From NCBI RefSeq assembly GCF_000156375.1, contig NZ_DS996357.1, positions 16,263 to 54,644 of the forward strand: a DNA stretch of 38,382 nucleotides. Direction: 5' to 3'. This DNA comes from Desulfovibrio piger ATCC 29098. GTDB lineage: Bacteria > Desulfobacterota > Desulfovibrionia > Desulfovibrionales > Desulfovibrionaceae. The notes under the pieces were generated by a model. That model ran no database searches, was not told the origin of the DNA, and saw only the letters and a list, made by a program, of their open reading frames with translations. Shown here in pieces: positions 31,817 through 38,382 of this stretch; the first letter of the stretch is position 1; each line of letters starts with the position of its first letter. The position numbers and the translations under genes are program-made.

Positions 31817-33349
31817 ATGACAGGCATGCAAGAGCAGTGGCAGAAGATCTCTGAAAATTTGAGGGGTGTCCTCAATCCCGGCATCTTCAAGGTGTGGATC
31901 CATCCTCTGGATGCCCATATCGAAGGGAACAGCCTGTGTCTTGCCGCACCCAGCGAATACGTGGCCCGCTGGCTGCGCGACCGCATGCAGGATACCCTGC
32001 GCTCCGCTGCCGCGCCCGTGTTGCAGGTGGCGCCGGAAAACATCGACATCCGCATCTCCTGTCAGGGGGCTGCTGTCGCTCCTGCCGCGCCTGTTGCTCC
32101 TGCCGCCGCTGCTGCGGCCCCTCTTGCCGCGCCTGTGGCGCAGCCTGTGCATGAGGTGCCCGCGGCGCCCCTCCATGCGGCGCCTTCCCGTCCGTCCCAG
32201 CCTCTCTGGCAGCCCAGCCAGTGTTCCCTGCCCCTGCCTGCCCCCACGTTGCGCCCCCGCACCCGTCAGCGCTGGCGCTTCAGTTTCGACGATTTCGTGG
32301 TCGGTCCCTGCAATGCCATGGCCGTGGCTGCGGCCAAGGACATCTGCCATGACGGCGGCTGTGTGGAGACCCTGTTCGTCAGCTCGGCTTCCGGCCTGGG
32401 CAAGACCCACATCATGCAGTCCGTGGGCCGTGCCGTGCAGGAGCAGGGCGGTCAGGCCCGTCTGGCCTATCTTTCCGCCGAGGGTCTGGCCTCGCGCTAT
32501 GTGGCGGCCCTGCGCAGCAACGATGTGGAGAGCTTCCGCGCCCGCCTGCGCGATCTGGACGTGCTCCTGCTGGAAGACGTGCATTTCCTCCAGGGCAAGG
32601 AAAAGATGCAGGACATGGTCCTGACCGTCATCAAGAGCCTGCAGGATCGTGGCGGCCGCGCCATCTTCACCAGCAGCTTTTCGCCGCGCGAGCTGGAAAA
32701 ACTGGACAGCCAGCTGGTCTCCCATTTCTGCTCCGGCATCGTCTCGCCCCTGGAACGACCCGATACGGAGATGTGCCGCCATATCCTGGAGCGCAAGGCC
32801 AAGAGCTTCCAGGTGCTGCTGCCTGACGAGGTCTGCGATCTGCTGGCCGGACGCCTGCAGGGCGATGTGCGCCAGCTGGAATCCTGTCTCAAAAGCCTGG
32901 TGTTCAAGGCGCGCATGCTCAATTGCGGCCTCAATCCCGAACTGGCGCTGGAAGTGTTGCAGCAGTACGCCACCGTGGACTGCGGCCCGGACTTCGCCTC
33001 TATCGTGCGCCTGGTCTGCGAAAGCTACGGCCTCAACGAACGCCAGCTGGCGTCCCGTTCGCACAAGCAGCAGTATGTGCTGGCCCGCAACACCATCTAC
33101 TATCTGGCCCGCAAGCATACGGACATGTCCCTCAAGGAGATCGGCGAGCGCTTCAACCGCCGTCACTCCACGGTCATCAAGGGCATCACGTCGCTGGAAC
33201 GCGAGATCGCCAATGAGTCCCGGGTCGGTCGCCAGATTTCCCGCGCTGTGGAGCTCATCGAGCGCAATGCAGGCATCCGGCCCGAGATGAGCCTGGCAGG
33301 CAAGGTCCCTGTGGCCCGTCATGCCGCTCCCAGCCTGCTTTCCCTGTAA
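31817..33349 (+). CDS. Divergent DnaA-family protein
   Basis: This encodes a 510-residue protein with the complete DnaA layout. Domain I is about 4-80 (EQWQKISENLRGVLNPGIFKVWI), followed by a Pro/Ala-rich domain II linker (85-150) and an AAA+ domain (155-380). The AAA+ domain has Walker A SASGLGKT (190-197; first Gly is Ser), Walker B LLLEDVHF and a sensor-2 arginine in GDVRQLE. Domain IV is a helix-turn-helix (390-485). By eye alignment with E. coli DnaA, the arginine finger Arg285 is His303 and Arg281 is Gln299. The recognition motif GGRDHTTV is one residue shorter and reads NRRHSTV. It has no dnaN or gyrB neighbour and no obvious DnaA boxes. It could be the chromosomal initiator with altered specificity or a DnaA paralogue with a regulatory role. 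The start at 31817 is tentative; 31826 is also possible. Confidence 0.85.
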   Translation: MTGMQEQWQKISENLRGVLNPGIFKVWIHPLDAHIEGNSLCLAAPSEYVARWLRDRMQDTLRSAAAPVLQVAPENIDIRISCQGAAVAPAAPVAPAAAAAAPLAAPVAQPVHEVPAAPLHAAPSRPSQPLWQPSQCSLPLPAPTLRPRTRQRWRFSFDDFVVGPCNAMAVAAAKDICHDGGCVETLFVSSASGLGKTHIMQSVGRAVQEQGGQARLAYLSAEGLASRYVAALRSNDVESFRARLRDLDVLLLEDVHFLQGKEKMQDMVLTVIKSLQDRGGRAIFTSSFSPRELEKLDSQLVSHFCSGIVSPLERPDTEMCRHILERKAKSFQVLLPDEVCDLLAGRLQGDVRQLESCLKSLVFKARMLNCGLNPELALEVLQQYATVDCGPDFASIVRLVCESYGLNERQLASRSHKQQYVLARNTIYYLARKHTDMSLKEIGERFNRRHSTVIKGITSLEREIANESRVGRQISRAVELIERNAGIRPEMSLAGKVPVARHAAPSLLSL

Positions 33350-33375
33350 AAACGATACGCCTGATTTTTTGCTCA

Positions 33376-33407
33376 GGGAGGACATCCGCGGATGCCCTCC
33401 CTTTTTT
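33376..33407 (+). terminator. Terminator of DnaA-like gene
   Basis: GGGAGG-A-CATCC and GGATG-C-CCTCCC form an 11-bp stem with one A-C mismatch, followed by TTTTTT. Confidence 0.9.
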
Positions 33408-33745
33408 GTTTCTGCGGGGCCGCTGTTGCCGCCAGCCAAGCCCGTATCTCGTTGAGGATGCTGCGGGGATGCGCCGTCTCGCCTGGGCAGGGAAGGCGGG
33501 GAGGCCGGAGCCGTCTGCCGGAAGGGCGGCTGTCACTCCCCCGGCTGCGCTAGGATGCTTGCGGCACCGGACAGGACAGGCCCCATGCCGGGATGGCTTG
33601 TCCCCTTCCTGATGATTCCGCCTTTTTCGGCAGTATGGCGCCTTTTTTCCAATCCCTGACCCACCCCTTGCTTGCCTTCGTTCGAGCGCTGTGGAGATTT
33701 TTTCGCCCTTTTTAGGCATTCAGGCAGCGTCGGGCTCGCAGACGG
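33408..33745. other. Gap between DnaA-like gene and convergent EF-G2 gene
   Basis: Apart from the terminators at its two ends, I see no gene, RNA or convincing repeat in these 338 bases. Short open frames on both strands do not resemble known proteins. Confidence 0.5.
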
Positions 33746-33778
33746 AAAAGGGCCACCCGCACGGAGCAGGTGGCCCTT
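33746..33778 (-). terminator. Terminator of EF-G2-like gene
   Basis: On the minus strand, AAGGGCCACC and GGTGGCCCTT form a perfect 10-bp stem around an 11-base loop, followed by TT. It lies 24 bases after the stop codon. Confidence 0.7.
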
Positions 33779-33802
33779 GATCAGCAGGAGAGAGGCTGCG
33801 GC

Positions 33803-35866
33803 TTATTCGCCGGCAACGGCCTTCTGGTGTTCAGCGATGACCTTGTCGGCCACAGGCTGGGGAGCTTCTTCATAGTGGGCGAATTCCATGGTGAAGAAGC
33901 CCTGACCGGCCGTCATGGAGCGCAGGTCGGGCGCGTAGCGCAGCACTTCGCTCATGGGCACGTGGGCCTTGATCTCGGTGACGCCGGCGGCGGAGTCGGA
34001 GCCCAGCACCTTGCCGCGACGCGAGGAAAGGTCGCCGATGACGTCGCCCATGCATTCGTCGGGCACGGAGACGGTCAGCAGCACGATGGGTTCCAGCAGC
34101 ACGGGCTTGAGGCTTTCCATGGCTTTCTTGAAAGCCAGGGAGCCGGCCACCTTGAAGGCCATTTCCGAGGAGTCCACGGTATGGTAGCTGCCGTCGTAGA
34201 CCTTGACGCGGAAGTCCACCACCTGGCAACCGGCCAGGAAACCGCGGGCGGCCGCTTCCTGGATGCCCTTGTCGATGGCGGGGATGTACTGGCGGGGGAT
34301 CACGCCGCCCACGATGGCGTCTTCGAAGACATAGCCGGAACCGCGGGGCAGGCCTTCCATCTCGATCCAGCAGTCACCGAACTGGCCACGGCCGCCGGAC
34401 TGCTTCTTGTGGCGGCCCTGCACCTGCACCTTGCCTCGCACGGTCTCACGATAGGGCACCTTGGGCGTCTTGAGGATGATGTCCACCTTGAAGCGGCGTT
34501 TGGCCTTTTCCACCGAAAGTTCGATGTGCAGCTGGCCCATGCCGGAAAGCAGGATGTCGCCGTTTTCTTCGTCGCGGGCCAGACGCAGGGTAACGTCTTC
34601 GTCCAGCAGACGCTGGATGGCGGAGTAGACCTTGTCTTCATCGCCCTTTTCCTTGGGAGCCAGCGCGTAGGTGATGAGCTGCGGCGGCAGCTTGGGCATG
34701 GGCAGGGCAAAGGGCTGCTTTTCGTCGCACAGGCTGTCACCGGTGCGGGTGTTCTTCAGTTTGGCCACGGCCACGATAGCGCCGGGGCCCACGGGTTCCT
34801 TGCAGGGGGTCTGGGTCTTGCCGGTCAGGAAGAGCAGGCTGCCCAGGCGCTCGTTTTCACCGCTGCGCATGTTCTTGAGGGTGGCATCACCATTGATGGT
34901 GCCGGAGAGGATGCGCACCAGGGAGAGCTGGCCGGAGAAGGGGTCGGCCAGGGTCTTGAAGACGAAGCCGGCCACGGGGGCGTCGGGATCGGGCTTGCGT
35001 TCCTGGCCCAGGGCGTCCACGAAGGCGGGGCGCTCGGAAGCGGCGGGCAGCAGGGCCTGGATGGCTTCCAGCACGGCCACGCCACCCTTGTTCTCCAGGG
35101 AGGAGCAGACCAGCACGGGGCAGAGCTCACCGGCCACGGTCCCCTTGCGCAGGCCGGTCTGCAGGTCTTCCAGGGACAGGCTGCCTTCTTCCAGATATTT
35201 TTCCATGAGCTCTTCATCGCTTTCGGCGATGTTTTCCACGGTCAGGTCGTGGAGCAGGCTCACGTCGTCGGCCACATCGGCGGGCACGTCGCATTCGCTG
35301 ACGGCGCCGTCAGCGCCAAAGGTGTAGGCTTTGCCGGTCAGCACGTCCACATAGCCGGTAAAGGCCTCGCCTTCACGGATGGGCACCTGCAGGGCCACGG
35401 CCTTAACGCCCAGGGTAGCCAGGCCGTCGAAGGCCATCTGGAAGTCGGCGCGGTCACGATCCATCTTGTTGATGACGAAGATGGCGGGCAGGTTTTCGGC
35501 GCGGGTGAGGTTCCAGAATTTTTTGGTCAGGGGGCGCACGCCGTCCACGGCGTCCAGCACGAAGACGACGCTGTCCACGCCCTTGAGCAGGCATTCCATG
35601 TCGCCGGTAAAGTTGCCGTCACCCGGGATATCCAGCATGAAGTGGCGATTCTTGTTCCAGAGGCAGGTAGCCACCGCGGGCTGGATGGAGCCGCGACGAC
35701 GTACTTCTTCCGGTTCATAGTCGAGGCAGGTGGTACCGTCTTCGATGGCGCCCATGCGGGTCAGAGCGCCGCTATTGAAGAGGAGCATCTCGGCCAGCGA
35801 CGTTTTGCCGCAGCCGCCGGTGCCTACAAGTGCGTAAGTACGTTGGGTATCCACGGGGTTGGACAT
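33803..35866 (-). CDS. Elongation factor G-2-like GTPase
   Basis: This 687-residue protein has the five-domain layout of translocation factor EF-G. It resembles the EF-G-2 subfamily (Thermus thermophilus EF-G-2) more than canonical FusA. The P-loop is GTGGCGKT (15-22), NKMD (133-136) is intact, and the later domains contain QGRHKKQSGGRGQFGD, GGVIPRQYIPAIDKGI, YDGSYHTVDSSEMAF and SSRRGKVLG. The switch II motif, DTPGHVDF in FusA, is DIPGDGNF (79-86), so the catalytic histidine is Asp83. The switch I threonine is probably Ser60. EF-G-2 proteins are also known to lack this histidine, so this is a subfamily trait. Ribosome involvement is likely but its exact role is unclear. GGGAG precedes the ATG. 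Canonical fusA is presumably elsewhere. Confidence 0.9.
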   Translation of the reverse strand: MSNPVDTQRTYALVGTGGCGKTSLAEMLLFNSGALTRMGAIEDGTTCLDYEPEEVRRRGSIQPAVATCLWNKNRHFMLDIPGDGNFTGDMECLLKGVDSVVFVLDAVDGVRPLTKKFWNLTRAENLPAIFVINKMDRDRADFQMAFDGLATLGVKAVALQVPIREGEAFTGYVDVLTGKAYTFGADGAVSECDVPADVADDVSLLHDLTVENIAESDEELMEKYLEEGSLSLEDLQTGLRKGTVAGELCPVLVCSSLENKGGVAVLEAIQALLPAASERPAFVDALGQERKPDPDAPVAGFVFKTLADPFSGQLSLVRILSGTINGDATLKNMRSGENERLGSLLFLTGKTQTPCKEPVGPGAIVAVAKLKNTRTGDSLCDEKQPFALPMPKLPPQLITYALAPKEKGDEDKVYSAIQRLLDEDVTLRLARDEENGDILLSGMGQLHIELSVEKAKRRFKVDIILKTPKVPYRETVRGKVQVQGRHKKQSGGRGQFGDCWIEMEGLPRGSGYVFEDAIVGGVIPRQYIPAIDKGIQEAAARGFLAGCQVVDFRVKVYDGSYHTVDSSEMAFKVAGSLAFKKAMESLKPVLLEPIVLLTVSVPDECMGDVIGDLSSRRGKVLGSDSAAGVTEIKAHVPMSEVLRYAPDLRSMTAGQGFFTMEFAHYEEAPQPVADKVIAEHQKAVAGE

Positions 35867-36189
35867 GCTAAAACTCCCTTAGTAAGCGATATGGCGAGCC
35901 CGGGGCCGCCGGATTTACGAGGGCAACGTGCGACCTTTCACACGGTAGTAATAAAACCATAGCCCGACATGGCCAAAAAGGGAAGTGCCCAAACTGTTTT
36001 GCTCAACTTGACATCTGCGCCCGGAAAGACAAAATAGATGGCTGCCTGTGCAAAGACGGAGACAGGGAACTCCCCGGGAGCCTGAAAATCCGTGCCCGGC
36101 ACGAGCCCGATCCCGGCCCGTTACGGGATGCGGACGGCTACACGGCAGAAAATAATAAAAAATATTGTGAAAAATTTTTCCAGCGCCAT
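35867..36189. other. Upstream region of EF-G2-like gene
   Basis: This region, bounded on the right by the thioesterase terminator, must hold the EF-G2 promoter on the minus strand. TTGGCC with TATTAC 17 bases further is a weak candidate near 35925-35965. On the plus strand a perfect TTGACA at 36008-36013 has no -10 at normal spacing. No gene was recognised. Confidence 0.35.
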
Positions 36190-36219
36190 AAAAAAAGCCG
36201 GGATGTCCCCGGCTTTTTT
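36190..36219 (-). terminator. Bidirectional terminator after thioesterase gene
   Basis: GCCGGG-ATGTC-CCCGGC is flanked by seven A on the left and six T on the right, so it can stop transcription on both strands. On the minus strand it lies 23 bases after the thioesterase stop codon. Confidence 0.88.
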
Positions 36220-36241
36220 CGTGTGCGTTTGTGGGCCGCCG

Positions 36242-36664
36242 TTATTTCAGGTTGCCCAAAAGGTCGCGCAGCCAGTCCGGCACGGCCACCGGACGGCCCT
36301 GACGGTTCACCAGGGCGTGCTGGGTGCTGCCCGTTGCCAGCAGGCGCGTCTTGTCCTCGTTCCACATCTCGTATACAAAGCGCATGGACGCGCGGCCCCA
36401 TTCGCTGATGGCCGTGTGGACCTGCACCAGATCGTCATAGCGGGCCGGGGAGCGGTAACGGCACTGGGCCTCGCGGACGGGCAGGATGATGTCCTTTTCC
36501 TCCACATCACGGTAGCTCATGCCGCAGGCGCGGATGAATTCGCTGCGCGCCCTCTCGAAGATGTGGAGATACTCCGCATAGTACAGAACGCCCATGGTAT
36601 CTGTTTCACCGTAGGAGATCCGGTGGGTGAACCAGATGGCCAGGGAAGGAAAATCGTCATGCAT
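36242..36664 (-). CDS. YbgC/FadM-type acyl-CoA thioesterase
   Basis: This encodes a 140-residue hot-dog-fold thioesterase of the 4HBT/YbgC group, which hydrolyses acyl-CoA thioesters. The catalytic aspartate lies in the conserved segment YGETDTMGVLYYAEYLHIFE, followed by RARSEFIRACGMS, the usual family pattern. The start at 36664 has AAGGAG 7 bases upstream on the minus strand. The six bases ATGCAT (36659-36664) are at once this gene's start codon and that of the divergent mltA. YbgC proteins often accompany the Tol-Pal envelope system; no tol genes are present here. The physiological substrate is unknown. Confidence 0.9.
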   Translation of the reverse strand: MHDDFPSLAIWFTHRISYGETDTMGVLYYAEYLHIFERARSEFIRACGMSYRDVEEKDIILPVREAQCRYRSPARYDDLVQVHTAISEWGRASMRFVYEMWNEDKTRLLATGSTQHALVNRQGRPVAVPDWLRDLLGNLK

Positions 36665-37810
36665 CAGAAAACTCCTTTGCGTGTGGGGAAGGGGCTCCCG
36701 CGGCTGGCGCTGTGCGCCGTGCTGCTGGTTGCCCTGGCGCTGTCCGGCTGCGGGTCGCGGCAGACGCACGAGGAATACCTGATCCCCAAAGGGCCCGCCG
36801 TGGGCTTTGAATCGCCCGAATTCTTCACGGAGCATCTTGCGCCCCAGAACCAGGACCTGCAGTCGTGGCGCGAGATGGCGCCTACGGTGCGGAAATCCCT
36901 GCGCTATGTCAAGAGCAAGCCCGCCGGGGCCGTGGCCATCGACCGTCCCGGTCTGCGCCTGACTTGGGGCGACATGGAACGCACCCTGCTGCGCCTGCAG
37001 GCGCTGCTGCCCCGTCTGGATGCCGAACCGCAGCTCTTCCTCCAGAATTTCCAGTGGGTGGAGGTCCCCTCCGGCATCGCCTATTCCGGCTACTATGAGC
37101 CCCGCGTCAAGGCCAGCCGTACCCGCAAGCCCGGCTATGAGCAGGCCATCTATGCCCTGCCGCCGGACATGAAGCAGTACAAGCGCCGCCACAAGGGCCG
37201 CTATTATACCCGCCGCCAGATCGAAGAGCAGCAGCTGCTGGCCGGTCGGGGGCTGGAACTGGCCTGGGCCGCTGACCCCGTGGACGTCTTCTTCCTGGAG
37301 ATCCAGGGCTCCGGCCGTCTGGTGTTCGATGACGGGACGGAGGCCTTCATCAACTACGCGGGCCAGAACGGCCACAAATACAAGAGCTCGGGCCGCATCA
37401 TGCGCGAAAAGGGCCTGCTCAAGCGGGGCGACATCTTCGAGCAGCGCCAATGGTTCAAGGACAATCCCCAGCGCGTGCGCGAGATCCTCAACGAGAATCC
37501 CAGCTACGTCTTTTTCCGCTACGGCAGCCGCGGGCCCACCGGCGCCATGGGCCATGTGGTGGATGAATGGCTCTCTCTGGCCGTGGACCGCAGCTACATC
37601 CCGCTGGGCGCTGTGGTAGCCTTTGGCGTCAACGTACCGGACGAGAAATACGGCAGCCTGCCCCTGCGCGGTATCGGCTTTGCCCAGGACGTGGGCGGCG
37701 CCATCAAGCAGCGACGCATCGACCTGTTCTGCGGTGGGTCCGAGCGCGCCAATTACGTGGCCAGCCATCTGGATGCCCCCGGCCCCGCCTGGGTGCTGGT
37801 GGCACGGTAG
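36659..37810 (+). CDS. mltA: Membrane-bound lytic murein transglycosylase A
   Basis: MltA cleaves the glycan strands of peptidoglycan to give 1,6-anhydromuropeptides, for wall growth and recycling at the outer membrane. The 383-residue product starts with a lipoprotein signal whose lipobox LSGC puts the lipidated Cys at 31. The MltA domain contains VPSGIAYSGYYEPRV and DVFFLEIQGSGRL. The C-terminal 3D domain has YIPLGAVVAFGV and IGFAQDVGGAIKQRRIDLF, with the presumed catalytic aspartate in AQDVGG. The chosen ATG has AAGGA upstream and opens the lipoprotein signal; the longer open frame upstream is antisense to the thioesterase. The two genes overlap head to head by 6 bases, so each promoter must lie within the other gene. 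Confidence 0.94.
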   Translation: MHQKTPLRVGKGLPRLALCAVLLVALALSGCGSRQTHEEYLIPKGPAVGFESPEFFTEHLAPQNQDLQSWREMAPTVRKSLRYVKSKPAGAVAIDRPGLRLTWGDMERTLLRLQALLPRLDAEPQLFLQNFQWVEVPSGIAYSGYYEPRVKASRTRKPGYEQAIYALPPDMKQYKRRHKGRYYTRRQIEEQQLLAGRGLELAWAADPVDVFFLEIQGSGRLVFDDGTEAFINYAGQNGHKYKSSGRIMREKGLLKRGDIFEQRQWFKDNPQRVREILNENPSYVFFRYGSRGPTGAMGHVVDEWLSLAVDRSYIPLGAVVAFGVNVPDEKYGSLPLRGIGFAQDVGGAIKQRRIDLFCGGSERANYVASHLDAPGPAWVLVAR

Positions 37811-38382
37811 GGAGCAGGGAAGGGCCGGTTCGAGAGGAGGGGAGGCCCTTTGCGTTGCTGTCGATGCCCGTAGCTTCCTCCGTCGCAACGGGCACGGCCC
37901 TGCGGGTCGCCTTCGGTCGTTCCCAGCGGAAAAAAAGGCCTCCCTCGAGCTCCTCAACCCTCCCCCAAAACGCTCCTATGATTTTTCTGGGAGGTCCCCG
38001 TCGCTGACCGGCGGGCATGGAAAAGCGGACATCTTCAGGATGTCCGCTTTCGTATTTTGTGGCCTTGGCCCGTGGGCGTCCGATGGCGGGAAACGGGAAA
38101 CACCGGGCGAATGGCCTTGTTGTGCCGCCGGGCAGGCGTGGGAGATGAAAGAAGGGGCGTACTGCCGGATATGGAGAGGTATGAGGCCAGTGCGCCGTTT
38201 TCCGCCGGGCATCGCGGGGAGTCCCTTGGGGCAGGCAACAGGCATGACAGCATATGCTGCTTTGTCTTTTTACCGGTCAGGGAACAAAGTCCCTCCCCGC
38301 CAGACAGCGACGGAGACCTTTCATACCGCCCAGAAGAAAGTTTTTTCAGGGGTGGGGGAGAGTTTGAGAGGGGGCGGGGACA
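37811..38382. other. 572-base region after mltA to the window end
   Basis: No gene was recognised on either strand. It contains a GC-rich imperfect inverted repeat (about 37840-37949, GGGAGGCC with GGCCTCCC), a strong hairpin at 38022-38050, and a pyrimidine-rich stretch (37953-37970) that resembles the reverse complement of a purine-rich stretch near 38352-38368. An unseen gene may start beyond the window. Confidence 0.45.
38022..38056. terminator. Strong hairpin terminator downstream of mltA
   Basis: AAAGCGGACATC and GATGTCCGCTTT form a perfect 12-bp stem around TTCAG and run on into CGTATTTT. The A-flanked left side means it could also work on the minus strand. It lies about 210 bases after mltA, so it may serve a gene beyond the window. 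Confidence 0.65.

Noticed and set aside
33770-35962. Long plus-strand open frame opposite the EF-G2 gene (730 codons)
   Set aside because: It is antisense to a well conserved GTPase and shows only low-complexity His/Gly/Gln composition.
36008-36013. TTGACA on the plus strand as promoter of a small RNA ending at the 36190-36219 terminator
   Set aside because: There is no -10 hexamer at 16-19 bases; the nearest TAGAT is about 21 bases away. Without expression data it is too weak to list as a gene.
1-38382. CRISPR array, insertion sequence, prophage or rRNA operon
   Set aside because: No regularly spaced repeats, transposase-like proteins, phage genes or rRNA sequence were seen in the window.

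Overview
The window looks like a chromosomal segment of a GC-rich, Gram-negative, sulfate-reducing member of the Desulfovibrionaceae (Desulfovibrio/D. piger type). The evidence is the Desulfovibrio-type homotrimeric outer-membrane porins, a TrmD carrying an extra C-terminal SPOUT domain, an EI/HPr/EIID-Man phosphotransferase remnant, a tRNA-Sec gene, and an ftsH-folP-cdaA-cdaR-glmM-galU cluster. This assignment comes from recognising gene families by eye; no database search was run.

Region 1 (1-8173) is dominated by the outer membrane: the end of one porin, a complete porin, a FadL-type transporter and two tandem Opa-like beta-barrels, interrupted only by priA (replication restart helicase). 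Most of these genes have their own sigma70-like promoter and intrinsic terminator. The second barrel gene is preceded by an unusual AT-rich, palindrome-filled leader.

Region 2 (8466-12451, + strand) is a translation and secretion block: ffh, rpsP, khpA and rimM, followed by mutM. Two inverted repeats that interleave lie between rpsP and khpA. Region 3 (13071-23847, - strand) reads trmD-rplS-rnhB-yraN-rsmI-EIID-HPr-EI-smpB-comEC, with a phosphopantetheinyl transferase upstream. In many bacteria rpsP-(khpA)-rimM-trmD-rplS form one operon. Here trmD-rplS lie about 10 kb away on the opposite strand, in an order that would become collinear if the segment were flipped. This suggests an inversion whose breakpoint lies between rimM and trmD.

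Region 4 (24025-31470) holds tRNA-Sec on the minus strand. It is followed by a plus-strand cluster for membrane proteolysis (ftsH), folate (folP), cyclic-di-AMP synthesis (cdaA, cdaR) and cell-wall and nucleotide-sugar precursors (glmM, galU).

Region 5 (31471-38382) contains a divergent DnaA-family protein with altered arginine-finger and DNA-recognition motifs, an EF-G2-type GTPase lacking the catalytic histidine, and a YbgC-like thioesterase and an MltA lytic transglycosylase. The last two genes are divergent and share one ATGCAT as their opposed start codons. No insertion sequence, prophage, CRISPR array or rRNA was seen. The most interesting items are the DnaA paralogue, the interleaved repeats after rpsP, the split operon, the overlapping divergent starts and the AT-rich leader at 7141-7520.
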